Positions 32,607 through 41,746 of a stretch of 64,000 nt of DNA are shown piece by piece. Numbering within the stretch: the stretch's first letter is position 1; the number at the start of each line of letters is the position of its first letter. The stretch is from Thiocapsa sp. (GTDB taxonomy: Bacteria > Pseudomonadota > Gammaproteobacteria > Chromatiales > Chromatiaceae): positions 4,588,501 to 4,652,500 of the forward strand of contig NZ_CP073760.1 of the NCBI RefSeq assembly GCF_018399035.1, in the 5' to 3' direction. The position numbers and the translations under genes were made by a program. The notes beneath the pieces are model-generated. The model was given only the letters and a program-made list of their open reading frames with translations. It was not told where the DNA came from and searched no databases.

Positions 32607-33345
32607 TCGGGGTCTTCGAGCACATGGCGATTGGCCTCGAACAGGGCGCGCCATTGACTGCTGTCGCCGTAGCAACGGCTGCTGATCAATGCCAACGAGT
32701 CGCTGGGGCGGATCCGATAGGCACCTTGTGCGTCCAGCACGCGAGCCAGGGTGAGTTGACGCTGGTGCAGGACCTTCTCGGCGGCAGTGACGGCACGCTC
32801 CGCGGTTGCATCGCGTTTCACATCCGGATCCTGCAGTGTCTTGCGCAGTTCAGCGTAGGCATCGCGGGACGCCTGCCGCGCCTGCTCCGAATCGAGCGTA
32901 CCGCCGTCTTGCGGCGGGACCCGTGCCCGGAGTGCCTCGAACCGGCGCTCGAGTGCCTCGTGAGCCGTGGTGAGCGAGAGCCTGCGGGCATCGAGCTCGG
33001 AGAGTCGCCGGTCACGCTCGCTGAGGGTTCGCTCGAGGTCGAGCAGCGCCTCCTTGAGGCGCTGTACCTCGCCGTTCATGCGCTCGATCTCCTGGCTTCC
33101 CTCCGCAAGCCGGCGCTCCGCCTCCATGCGCGCTTGGTCGGCGCTCTTGCGCGCATGCGCGGATTCCTTGAGTTTCCCCTCCATGCCGAGAAGACGCAGG
33201 GACATCGCTTCGATTTCGGCATCGGGCGAGACGGTCGGCTCCCGATCGGCCGACGGCTCCTCGGCCCCCAGGCTGCAGCCGCAACGAGCAGCATCAGGAT
33301 TACGGGTAAGGGACCTGCGCGCCGAGAACGATCCCGGGTCATCAT
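32570..33345 (-). pseudogene. LysM coiled-coil envelope protein with a broken signal peptide frame
   Basis: From ATG 33345 one frame reads a signal peptide, SRRAGPLPVILMLLVAAAAWG, then loses sense. A neighbouring frame continues AEEPSADREPTVSPDAEIEAM, a long charged coiled coil (about 130 residues), and a C-terminal LysM-like domain with YRIRPSDSLALISSRCYG and PDQLMPGVTLVVP to the stop at 32570. The frames join if one base is added to the run of five C at 33265-33269, giving a clean secreted protein of about 258 residues with cleavage near AWG-AE. So it is a recent frameshift or a sequencing error. LysM proteins bind peptidoglycan. It follows trpB by 45 bp and overlaps lexA by 37 bp. Confidence 0.7.
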
Positions 33346-33390
33346 GATTCTCCTGGCGTCGTTTCGGCTGGCAGGTCTCGTGCCCGGGCT

Positions 33391-34752
33391 CTAAGCCACG
33401 CTTGGAAGCCCCGACAGGGCCATGGCGACCTCGTCCTCGGCATAGGTCAGATCCTTCAGCTTGCCGGCCAGGTAATCGGTATAGGCCTGCATGTCGAAGT
33501 TGCCGTGTCCGCAGAGGTTGAACAGGATCGTCTTGGCCTCGCCCGACTCGCGACACTTCTCGGCCTCGACGATCGCGGCCTTCACGGCATGGTTGGCCTC
33601 GGGTGCCGGGACGATGCCCTCGGCCTTGGCGAACTGGATGCCGGCGGCGAAGCAATCCAACTGATTGTAGGAGGTCGGCGTGATGTAGCCCAGCTTGGTC
33701 AGATGGCTGATCTGCGGCGCCATACCGTGATAACGCAGGCCGCCGGCGTGGAAGCCCGGCGGTACGAAGCTGGAGCCGAGCGTATACATCTTCACCAGCG
33801 GGGTCAGCTTGGCGGTATCGCCGTAGTCGTAGGCAAAGAGACCCTTGGTCAGGGTCGGGCAGGCCGAGGGCTCGACGGCGATCAGCTCGATGTCGCGACC
33901 GCCGCGCAGCTTCTCGCCGAGGAAGGGGAAGGCGATGCCGGCGAAGTTGCTGCCGCCGCCGGTGCAGCCGATGATCATATCCGGGTAGTCGCCGGCCATC
34001 TCCAACTGCTTTTGTGCCTCTATGCCGGTCACCGTCTGGTGCAGCAGGACGTGGTTCAGCACGCTGCCGAGCGCGTATTTGGTGTCGTCGCGCTGGGCGG
34101 CCAGCTCGACGGCCTCGCTGATGGCGATGCCGAGGCTGCCGGTGCTGTCGGGATGCTCGGCGAGGATGGCACGTCCGGATGCGGTGGTCTCGCTCGGGCT
34201 GGCGATGCACTGGGCCCCGAAGGTCTCCATGAAGGCGCGACGGTACGGCTTCTGTTGGAAGCTCACCTTGACCATGTAGACCACGATCTCGAGGCCGAAC
34301 ATGGATCCTGCCAAGGCGAGCGACGAGCCCCATTGACCCGCACCGGTCTCGGTGGTGATGCGCTTCACGCCCTCCTGCTTGTTGTAGAAGGCTTGCGGGA
34401 TGGCGGTGTTGGGCTTGTGGCTGCCGGCGGAACTGACGCCCTCGTACTTGTAGTAGATCTTGGCCGGCGTCTTGAGCGCCTTCTCGAGTCGGCGTGCCCG
34501 ATAGAGCGGCGAGGGGCGCCATTGCCGGTAGACCTCGCGCACCGGCTCGGGGATCTCGATCTCGCGCTCGGTGCTCATCTCCTGCTCGATCACGGCACGC
34601 GGGAAGATCACCGCCAGATCGTCCGCCGTAATGGGCTGTTGGGTGCCCGGATGCAGGACCGGGTCGAGCGGGACGGGGAGATCGGCGTTGATGTTGTACC
34701 AAGTGCGCGGGAGATGCTGCTCATCGAGCAGATACTTGACTGAGTCGCTCAT
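33391..34752 (-). CDS. trpB: TrpB2-type tryptophan synthase beta-like PLP enzyme
   Basis: This 453-residue protein belongs to the longer TrpB2 branch rather than the canonical TrpB. The PLP lysine is Lys113 in SSAGSHKPNTA, the phosphate-binding loop is GCTGGGSNFAG, and the branch-typical N-terminus RTWYNINADLP and FKASYG-like METFGAQCIASPSE are present. TrpB2 makes tryptophan from indole (or phosphoserine plus indole) and works without TrpA. No trp genes are nearby, so it may salvage indole. The end LAGKLKDLTYAEDEVAMALSGLP is complete. The LysM gene follows. Confidence 0.9.
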   Translation of the reverse strand: MSDSVKYLLDEQHLPRTWYNINADLPVPLDPVLHPGTQQPITADDLAVIFPRAVIEQEMSTEREIEIPEPVREVYRQWRPSPLYRARRLEKALKTPAKIYYKYEGVSSAGSHKPNTAIPQAFYNKQEGVKRITTETGAGQWGSSLALAGSMFGLEIVVYMVKVSFQQKPYRRAFMETFGAQCIASPSETTASGRAILAEHPDSTGSLGIAISEAVELAAQRDDTKYALGSVLNHVLLHQTVTGIEAQKQLEMAGDYPDMIIGCTGGGSNFAGIAFPFLGEKLRGGRDIELIAVEPSACPTLTKGLFAYDYGDTAKLTPLVKMYTLGSSFVPPGFHAGGLRYHGMAPQISHLTKLGYITPTSYNQLDCFAAGIQFAKAEGIVPAPEANHAVKAAIVEAEKCRESGEAKTILFNLCGHGNFDMQAYTDYLAGKLKDLTYAEDEVAMALSGLPSVA

Positions 34753-35364
34753 GCTGTGGTCGAACCTCGGTAGTGGGTATGGCGACCGGCCAACCTCGCC
34801 GCCGGTCTTTGTCGTCCGTCGGCAAGTGTGCCATTTTTGTGACCGATCTTGAATCCCGTCAGGGTCAAGAGCGTCGAGATTCTCCGCGCGGGGACGGCTT
34901 ATGCGGCGTCCGAAGCCCTGTCGCGCGACTCGGCAACGTGAAAGATGCGCAAGCGGTGATCTAATGAATCGGTAAGAAGATCTGTGTCAGGATCTCGTTG
35001 TCGTGCCCGACCGAGCGCGGATCCTCCGCATCTCGGGATGCGATGCGCTCGGGTCCAAATATCCGTTCAGCATCGCGAGATCCAGGTCGTCATCCTTGGC
35101 GATGGCATGCGACATCGTCGGCACCATGAATCGCAGCCCGAAGGGCATCCGCCCCCGCATGCCCCAGGTGACGCCGGAACCGCAACCCGGCCGTGGCGAG
35201 CAAGACCTCGCGCAGGAGCATCGGCGCGCCCGCAAGCTGGATAATCTGCGCGATGTCGGTGATCGGGGATTCCTCAATCACAGCGGTCCTCGGTCGAGCG
35301 TTACGCGGCCGATAGCGGGATCGAATCGGCGTCTTCCTGACGGGGCAGATAGCCGTTCCGCCGG
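34753..35364. other. Gap with a possible broken minus-strand gene
   Basis: In 612 bases there is no intact gene I recognise. On the minus strand a GTG-started frame (from about 35281) reads ESPITDIAQIIQLAGAPMLLRE then loses sense, while the next frame gives MPFGLRFMVPTMSHAIAKDD and LDLAMLNGYLDPSASHPE up to a stop at 34987. Together they suggest one frameshifted protein of roughly 95 residues, unknown to me. The part next to trpB should hold the trpB promoter. Confidence 0.3.
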
Positions 35365-36975
35365 TCAGTAAGCGAGCTCATGCGCGCCGATATCGAAAGC
35401 GCCGCGTTGAGGCAGGGTGGTGCCGTAAAAGTCTCGCGTGCCGGTTGCTAATCCAAACCGGGATCCGAGATCGAGTCCGCGGTTGATGAGCGGTGAGTTG
35501 GTCGTCAAGCGATACTCGAGCATCTTCGCCAATCCATTCGGGTTATTGATGGTCCCGCCGAGGCCCGGTCTCACGAGTCCGGGGTTGAGATTGAGTCCGG
35601 TCGGAACGCCCTGGAGCATTTCTTGGCCGGTTCCCCGGAAGGACGAGAGACTCGAGTAGAGCGTCGACCCCCATTGAATCTTGAAGGGAGCGCCATTGGA
35701 CCAATAGGTGTTGCCTTGAACAGCAAGTCCCTGTTGGCCGCTCGCCACACAAAGCAGAGGAGCTCCGGCGGTCGTGAAGATGATGTTGTTGCGAATGGTC
35801 AGGGAGGATGTCCGGGAGGGCACCCGAATGCCGCAGACGTTGCCGGTTGTCGACGGGGAGAGATAGATGGTGTTGTTGTAAATGTGGCTGTTGGAGATCT
35901 CCAGCGGCGACTTGCTCCAGACCATGATTCCGCCATACGTGTTGCGGCGCCCGTCGTTCTGGGAGATGTTGTAGCGAACGACATTGTTCCTGAATGAGGG
36001 GGCAGATTCGTACTGAGCGAGAAGATAACCGGCACCATCGTTGTCGTGTGAGTAGTTGTACTGCAGTACCGAATTCGTCATGCCGCCGTCAAGATCGAAA
36101 CCACCGCCGTCGGAGGCTCCCGCCGTCGTGCGATTTCCGTACGACTCGTTGAATTGAATGGTGATTCGGTTCGCTCTCCAAGCCCATATCCCGATCGGGC
36201 CACTGCTCGAGGTGTTGCGCGCACCATTGGAATGGGCCACGGATCGCGCAATCCGACCGCCGTCGACATTCGAGAGCACGATGCCGTTGCCGGTCGGTTC
36301 TCGTACTCCGGAGATGCCCTGGTTTCGGTACGCGAAGCTGCCGGTCACGAAGACGTTTCGATGGGCGTAGCCGCGGAATCCCGGTGCATCGTATCCCCAA
36401 ACGGTGATCCCGTTTTTGGCATTGTCGTATGCACGAACGCCGTTGATGGAAACATTCGTAAAGCCCGTCGTCCCGTTCCATGCGCCGACCTCGACCCCTG
36501 CATGGTGGAATCCGCTTGCATCGATTCGACTCAGAGTGACGCTATCCAACTTCACGCCACCCGGAAGGTCGGTGTAGAAGATGATGCCGGCCCCATCGTT
36601 GACATCGGCTCCCGAACCCCTGACGTTGAGATTGGAGATCACGAATCCGGCTGTGTTGTAGGCAAAGATGCCGTCGCCGTCGCCGGCCAGGATCGTGGCT
36701 CTGCCCGTTCCGTAGGAGCCGATACGAATGGGCGCGGCCGCTGTTCCTTGATCAAATGCGTCGAAGAACAGATTCCCTGCGAAGCTGTCTCCGCCGCGCA
36801 AGAATACGCGATCACCGGGGTCGAGGATCACGTCATTGATCTTGTTTAGAGACCTCCAAGGCGATTGACGCGAGCCCCCGGAGTTTGTGTCGCGGCCTGC
36901 TGCACTGAGGTAGTAATCGGCCCCGAACGAGATTTGGGGCAGCATGACGAGAACGACCAGCAGAGGGATCAACAT
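35365..36975 (-). CDS. Secreted right-handed parallel beta-helix protein
   Basis: The 536-residue precursor starts at ATG 36975 with GGAG eight bases upstream and has a short signal peptide, LIPLLVVLVMLPQISFGA. The mature protein opens DYYLSAAGRDTNSGGSRQSPW, the usual start of DUF1565-type beta-helix proteins, and then shows many turns of the form NNIIFTTAG, GNTYWSNG and NYSHDNDGAGYLL. Such proteins are polysaccharide lyases, epimerases or surface adhesins. No catalytic motif could be assigned. It lies 26 bp after der, on the same strand, so it may ride on the der transcript. Its base composition is slightly less GC-rich than its neighbours, judging by eye. Confidence 0.75.
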   Translation of the reverse strand: MLIPLLVVLVMLPQISFGADYYLSAAGRDTNSGGSRQSPWRSLNKINDVILDPGDRVFLRGGDSFAGNLFFDAFDQGTAAAPIRIGSYGTGRATILAGDGDGIFAYNTAGFVISNLNVRGSGADVNDGAGIIFYTDLPGGVKLDSVTLSRIDASGFHHAGVEVGAWNGTTGFTNVSINGVRAYDNAKNGITVWGYDAPGFRGYAHRNVFVTGSFAYRNQGISGVREPTGNGIVLSNVDGGRIARSVAHSNGARNTSSSGPIGIWAWRANRITIQFNESYGNRTTAGASDGGGFDLDGGMTNSVLQYNYSHDNDGAGYLLAQYESAPSFRNNVVRYNISQNDGRRNTYGGIMVWSKSPLEISNSHIYNNTIYLSPSTTGNVCGIRVPSRTSSLTIRNNIIFTTAGAPLLCVASGQQGLAVQGNTYWSNGAPFKIQWGSTLYSSLSSFRGTGQEMLQGVPTGLNLNPGLVRPGLGGTINNPNGLAKMLEYRLTTNSPLINRGLDLGSRFGLATGTRDFYGTTLPQRGAFDIGAHELAY

Positions 36976-37001
36976 GAGTCGTCTCCATTCCGGGTTTTCG
37001 C

Positions 37002-38402
37002 TTATCGCTTGCGGTTCACGAACGTCTTGAGGCGCTGGCGATGCTTGATCTGGCTTGGCGTGAGCTTGTTGCGACGACCTGCGAAGGGATTGGTGCCGCT
37101 CTTGAACTCGATCCGCAAGGGGGTGCCGAGGAGCTTGAGCTCGCGTCTGAAACGGTTGATGAGATAGCGTCGGTAGGTGTCCGGGACCGACTCGGTCTGG
37201 TTGCCGTGGATGATGATGATGGGCGGGTTGCGTCCGCCTTGGTGGGCATAGCGCAGCTTGATGCGTCGCCCATGCACGAGCGGCGGTTGATGCTCTTGAA
37301 CGGCGTCCTCGAGCAGTCGCGTCAGCTCGGGTGTGGAGAGGTTGCGCGTGGCATTGGCGTAGGCCTTGTCGACCTCGTCGAGCAGGAGGCCGACACCGCT
37401 GCCGTGCAGGGCGGAGACCAGGTGCATTTTGGCAAAGTCGAGGAAAGCGAGCTTGCGCGCGAACTGGGTCTTGATCTGCTCGCGTTGGTCCGGGGCCAGC
37501 CCGTCCCACTTGTTGATCGCGACCACGAGTGCCCGCCCGCGCTCGATGATGTGTCCCGCGAGCGTGGCATCCTGCTCGCCGACGCCCTCGTGTGCATCGA
37601 GCACCAGGATGACGACATTGGCCGCGTCGATCGCCTGGAGCGTCTTGATGACGCTGAACTTCTCGATGACGTCGTCGACCCGGGCGCGGCGGCGCATGCC
37701 CGCGGTGTCGATCAGGGTGTAGTGCCGACCCTGTTGCTCGAAGGGGACGAAGATGCTGTCGCGGGTGGTGCCCGGGCTGTCGAAGGTGACCAGCCGGTCA
37801 TCGCCGAGGATGCGGTTGATGAGCGTCGATTTGCCTGCGTTCGGGCGCCCGACGATCGCGACCCGGATGCCTTCCTCGGTCTGTGCGGCGCCGATCGCCT
37901 CCTCGTCGGCTGCAGGGAAACCCGCGAAGACCGCGTCGATGAGATCCTGCACGCCGCGACCATGGGTGGCCGAGACCGCCATCGGCTCGCCGAGACCGAG
38001 TCGATGGAAATCGGCGGTGGCCAGCACCGGATCCATGGTGTCGCTCTTGTTGACCACCAGGCTGACCGCCTTGCCCATGCGGCGAAGCCGCGCGGCGATC
38101 TCGATGTCGCCCGGGGTACAGCCGTCGCGCGCATCGACGAGGAAGAGCAGATGATCCGCCTCGTCGATCGCGAGCTGGACCTGGCGCTCCATCAGCGCCT
38201 CGACGCCGTCGACGGCCTGGCTGATGCCGCCGGTGTCGACGACGACGTAACGGCTCGGTCCGACGACGCCGATCCCGTACTGGCGATCGCGGGTCAGGCC
38301 GGGAAAGTCCGCAACCAAGGCATCCCGCGTGTGGGTGAGGCGATTGAAGAGTGTCGACTTGCCCACGTTGGGCCGGCCGATCAGGGTGATGACGGGCAGC
38401 AT
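37002..38402 (-). CDS. der: Ribosome-assembly GTPase Der (EngA)
   Basis: Der is the tandem-GTPase needed for 50S maturation. The 466-residue protein has two G domains, with P-loops GRPNVGKSTLFNRL (about 9-22) and GRPNAGKSTLINRI (about 187-200), G3 motifs DFPGLTRDR/DTGG and DTAGMRRRARV, NKSD and NKWD specificity motifs, and a C-terminal KH-like domain ending in basic residues. It starts 5 bp after the bamB stop, in the conserved yfgM-bamB-der order. Confidence 0.97.
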   Translation of the reverse strand: MLPVITLIGRPNVGKSTLFNRLTHTRDALVADFPGLTRDRQYGIGVVGPSRYVVVDTGGISQAVDGVEALMERQVQLAIDEADHLLFLVDARDGCTPGDIEIAARLRRMGKAVSLVVNKSDTMDPVLATADFHRLGLGEPMAVSATHGRGVQDLIDAVFAGFPAADEEAIGAAQTEEGIRVAIVGRPNAGKSTLINRILGDDRLVTFDSPGTTRDSIFVPFEQQGRHYTLIDTAGMRRRARVDDVIEKFSVIKTLQAIDAANVVILVLDAHEGVGEQDATLAGHIIERGRALVVAINKWDGLAPDQREQIKTQFARKLAFLDFAKMHLVSALHGSGVGLLLDEVDKAYANATRNLSTPELTRLLEDAVQEHQPPLVHGRRIKLRYAHQGGRNPPIIIIHGNQTESVPDTYRRYLINRFRRELKLLGTPLRIEFKSGTNPFAGRRNKLTPSQIKHRQRLKTFVNRKR

Positions 38403-38407
38403 GCCGT

Positions 38408-39709
38408 TCAGGGGCTGGACTCCGGTGGTGCGGATCCCGGCGAATCGGCCGGTGCGGTATCGACGTCGCGCGAGGCGGCACCGGCGTCGGCGGGGGCGCT
38501 CCCGCGCAGGCCCATCTTGGGCGCAGGGGCAGCGCCGACGGACAAGGCGGCCAGGGTGCCGTCGTCGGCGTAGACATAGAGACGGTTGCCGACGACCAAG
38601 GGTCGTGCCGTGATCGCCCCTTTCCCCGTGATGCGGGTGCGCCCGACCAAGCGGCCGTCGGTGCGTGTGAGCAGATGGATATAGCCGTCCAGGTCGCCGA
38701 CCGCGATCAGGTTGCCCACCAACGCCGGGGCGGTCACCTGGCGGTAGCGCAGACCCTCTTGGCGCCAGCGTCCGGCGCCGTCGCTCGGGTCCGCGCCCCA
38801 GATCTGGTCGCTCGAGTCCGTAATGAAGAGGTCGGATGCATCGGCGGCGAGCCCGGCGTGCGCCGAAAGCTCGCGTCGCCAGATGACGGTGCCGGTCGCG
38901 ATGTCGACGGCGGCCAGATCGCCGTTGTAGGAGCCGACGAAGGCAATGGTCCCGATCACGACCGGGTCGGCATCGATATCGGCAATGCGCGAGAGCTCGG
39001 AACGCCCGCTCGGACGGGTGACGGCGACCTCCCAGAGCGGGGTGCCGTCGGCCGGGTCAAGGTTCACGAGCTTGCCGCCCGAGAGGCCGACGAGGATCCC
39101 GGTAGGTGTCATGACCGGACTGCTGCTGCCGCGCAAGGTGAGCACGGGGGCGGGATAATTGACACGCCATTGCTGGGCGCCGGTATTGGCGTCGATCCCG
39201 TAGACGCTGTCGTCGAGGGTGTGGACGATGACTTGGGCCGTGTCGGTCAGACGCGGGACCGAGAGGACCTCGCTGCCGAGTTGGGTACGCCAGAGCTCCT
39301 TGCCGTCGCTGCCGGAGAAGGCGAGAAGCTCGCCCCGACTGGTCCCGATCACCAAGCGGTCGCCTTTGACGTCGGGGCCGCCGCTGAATTGCAGGTCGGT
39401 GTCGCGCTCCCAGAGGACGCGTCCGCTGTCCGCGGCAACGGCGACCAACCGACCGCGTGAATCGGCGACATAGAGTCGCTCTGCAGCCAGCATCGGAACC
39501 AAGTAGAGCCGCCGTCCGGCCGTGCCGCGCGTCACGCGCGCCGACCAGAGGGTCGTCAAGCCGACCGTCTGCACGATCTCGGTAAGCTTGGTCGGTGGCG
39601 TGGGATCCTTGTCGGCGCCGAGCCACGGGATCATGCCGCAACCGCTCAACAGGCCGGCGAGCAGCAGAACTCCGAGTCGGGCGGCGCCCGCTGTCGATTG
39701 CGTGACCAT
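38408..39709 (-). CDS. bamB: Outer-membrane assembly lipoprotein BamB
   Basis: BamB is the beta-propeller lipoprotein of the BAM complex that inserts outer-membrane proteins. The 433-residue precursor starts at ATG 39709 behind GGAG and has a lipobox LLLAGLLSGC with lipidated Cys24. PQQ-like propeller blades recur, for example DSGRVLWERDTDLQFSGGP, NTGAQQWRVNYPAP and ATGTVIWRRELSAHAGLA. A 40-residue Ala/Pro/Asp tail follows the last blade. It is part of the hisS-yfgM-bamB-der block. Confidence 0.95.
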   Translation of the reverse strand: MVTQSTAGAARLGVLLLAGLLSGCGMIPWLGADKDPTPPTKLTEIVQTVGLTTLWSARVTRGTAGRRLYLVPMLAAERLYVADSRGRLVAVAADSGRVLWERDTDLQFSGGPDVKGDRLVIGTSRGELLAFSGSDGKELWRTQLGSEVLSVPRLTDTAQVIVHTLDDSVYGIDANTGAQQWRVNYPAPVLTLRGSSSPVMTPTGILVGLSGGKLVNLDPADGTPLWEVAVTRPSGRSELSRIADIDADPVVIGTIAFVGSYNGDLAAVDIATGTVIWRRELSAHAGLAADASDLFITDSSDQIWGADPSDGAGRWRQEGLRYRQVTAPALVGNLIAVGDLDGYIHLLTRTDGRLVGRTRITGKGAITARPLVVGNRLYVYADDGTLAALSVGAAPAPKMGLRGSAPADAGAASRDVDTAPADSPGSAPPESSP

Positions 39710-39726
39710 AGACGGATCTCCGACCG

Positions 39727-40353
39727 CTATCCGGCGGCGGGTAGGTTGTCGAGCTTGAGACGGATCAACTGCGAGAACCCGGTCCCTTCGGCGATCGCCT
39801 GCTCGTAGGCCGCGCGCGCCGCCACCGTATCCCCGCGTGCCGCGGCGATGTCGCCCCGCACCGCGGCGAAGTCGCCGGCAAACTCGGGACTGGTGTCGTG
39901 ATCCGCAACGGTCTTGGTTGCCTCGTCCAAGCGGCCTTCCGCAACCTGGATCCGCGCCAGGCGAAGCCCTGCGATGCGAGCCAGAGCCGGATCCGGGGCG
40001 GCGCCGATCACCCCCGTCAAGGCGGTTATGGCCGCATCGGTTTGGCCCGACTCGTAGAGCGCCTTCGCCTCGACCAGCGCGCCGAGCGCCGCATAGGGCG
40101 TCGAGGCGAACTCGTCGCTCAGCATGCGGGCCTGGGCCACGACGGCCTCGGTTTGACCGGTCGCGGCGTTCGCGAGCACCTGATCGAAGACCGCCGAGCC
40201 CTGACCGGCAACGCTGTCGCGATAATCGCCCCAGTAGCGCCAGCCGACGATGGCGCCCAGTCCGATGGCGATGCCCATGACGATCGCCACGCCGTTCTCT
40301 TTCCACCAGGTCTTGATGGCTTCGACTTTTTCGTCGTCGGTCTCGTAACTCAC
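39727..40353 (-). CDS. yfgM: YfgM-family TPR ancillary translocon protein
   Basis: This 208-residue protein has a cytoplasmic N-terminus (ETDDEKVEAIKTWWKENG), one membrane segment (AIVMGIAIGLGAIVGWRYW) and a periplasmic TPR-like domain. YfgM partners with PpiD at the SecYEG translocon. Length and topology are normal, and the position between hisS and bamB is conserved. It starts 61 bp after the hisS stop. Confidence 0.92.
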   Translation of the reverse strand: MSYETDDEKVEAIKTWWKENGVAIVMGIAIGLGAIVGWRYWGDYRDSVAGQGSAVFDQVLANAATGQTEAVVAQARMLSDEFASTPYAALGALVEAKALYESGQTDAAITALTGVIGAAPDPALARIAGLRLARIQVAEGRLDEATKTVADHDTSPEFAGDFAAVRGDIAAARGDTVAARAAYEQAIAEGTGFSQLIRLKLDNLPAAG

Positions 40354-40414
40354 TTCGCTCTCCGTGGTGACGTGGATTCCCGTGCGGCTTGGCCGGCGTC
40401 TTCGCCCGCCGCCG

Positions 40415-41689
40415 TCAATCCGGGTTCTCGATCTCTCGCTTCAGGACTTCGACCAATGCGTCGAACCCAAGCTCCTGTTGGCCACTCTCGGCCCGCAAGG
40501 GTTTGACGCCGACGATACCCTGCGCCAGCTCCGACTCGCCCAGCACGAGTGCGAAGGCTGCGCCGCTCTTGTCGGCCTTCTTGAACTGGCTCTTGAAGCT
40601 GCCGCCGCCGCAGTGTGACATGAGGCGCAGACGGGGCAGGGCATCGCGCAGACGCTCGGCCAGGAGCGGGGCCTCGCGCTGGGCCTGATCGCCGACCGCG
40701 ACCAGGTAGGCATGCACCGCAGGCTCGTCGGCATGGCCCGCGAGCGCGAGCAGCTCCACCAGCCGCTCGAGGCCCAAGGCGAAGCCGACGGCAGGTGTCG
40801 CCCGGCCACCGAGCTGCTCGACCAGTCCGTCATAGCGACCGCCGGCACAGACGGTGCCTTGGGCACCCAGATCCTCGGTGATCCACTCGAACACCGTGCG
40901 GTTGTAGTAGTCCAGACCCCGCACCAGCCGCGGATTGAGACGGTAGGGGATCCCCGCCTGATCCAGACCCTGACGAATGCCTTGAAAGTGCGCCAGACTC
41001 TCCTCGCCGAGATGATCCATCAGCGTCGGTGCATCGGCGACGACCTTCTGGGTCTCGGGATGCTTGGAGTCCAGGACGCGCAGTGGATTGGTATGCAGAC
41101 GTCGCAGACTCTCGGCGTCCAAATGCTCGCGCCGAGCCTCCAGATAGGTCACCAGCTGCTCGCGATATAGCCGGCGCTCCTCGGGGTCGCCGAGACTGTT
41201 GATCTCCAGACGCAGACCCTTCAGCCCGAGCGTGCGCCACAGGCGGGCGGTGAGCAGGATCAGCTCGAGATCGATATCCGGTCCCGTGAGTCCGAAGACC
41301 TCGGCGCCGATCTGATTGAACTGCCGGTAGCGCCCGCGTTGCGGGCGCTCGTGGCGGAACATCGGGCCGCGATACCACAGGCGTCGGGGTGCGACGAGCA
41401 GACCGTGCTCGATCGCGGCACGCACGCAGCTCGCGGTTCCCTCCGGGCGCAGACTCAGGCTGTCGCCATTGCGATCCTCGAAGCTGTACATCTCCTTCTC
41501 GACGATGTCGGTGACCTCGCCGATGGAGCGCTTGAACAGGTCCGTGACCTCGAGGATCGGCGTGCGGATCTCGGCATAGCCGTAGCCCGCAAGGATGCTG
41601 CGCGCGGTGTCCTCGATGCGATGCCAGGTGGCGACGGCCTCGGGCAGGATGTCGTGCATCCCGCGGATGGCCTGGATGTCTTTACTCAT
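40415..41689 (-). CDS. hisS: Histidyl-tRNA synthetase
   Basis: HisS charges tRNA-His. The 424-residue class II synthetase begins IQAIRGMHDILPEAV, has motif 2 in LWYRGPMFRHERPQRGRYRQFNQ, the histidine-specific motifs LVRGLDYYNRTVFE and CAGGRYDGLVEQLGG, motif 3 in VGFALGLERLVELL and a C-terminal anticodon-binding domain. It lies 57 bp after rodZ. In many relatives ispG sits between rodZ and hisS; here it does not. Confidence 0.97.
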   Translation of the reverse strand: MSKDIQAIRGMHDILPEAVATWHRIEDTARSILAGYGYAEIRTPILEVTDLFKRSIGEVTDIVEKEMYSFEDRNGDSLSLRPEGTASCVRAAIEHGLLVAPRRLWYRGPMFRHERPQRGRYRQFNQIGAEVFGLTGPDIDLELILLTARLWRTLGLKGLRLEINSLGDPEERRLYREQLVTYLEARREHLDAESLRRLHTNPLRVLDSKHPETQKVVADAPTLMDHLGEESLAHFQGIRQGLDQAGIPYRLNPRLVRGLDYYNRTVFEWITEDLGAQGTVCAGGRYDGLVEQLGGRATPAVGFALGLERLVELLALAGHADEPAVHAYLVAVGDQAQREAPLLAERLRDALPRLRLMSHCGGGSFKSQFKKADKSGAAFALVLGESELAQGIVGVKPLRAESGQQELGFDALVEVLKREIENPD

Positions 41690-41746
41690 GTTCGGCGGCT
41701 CGATGGATGCTGACGACGCTCGGATGGGTTCGGCCGGAGCGCACCG

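Noticed and set aside
41690..41746. Search for ispG between rodZ and hisS
   Set aside because: Only 57 bp lie there; the gene must be elsewhere. Loss of this neighbour is common enough not to be a finding.
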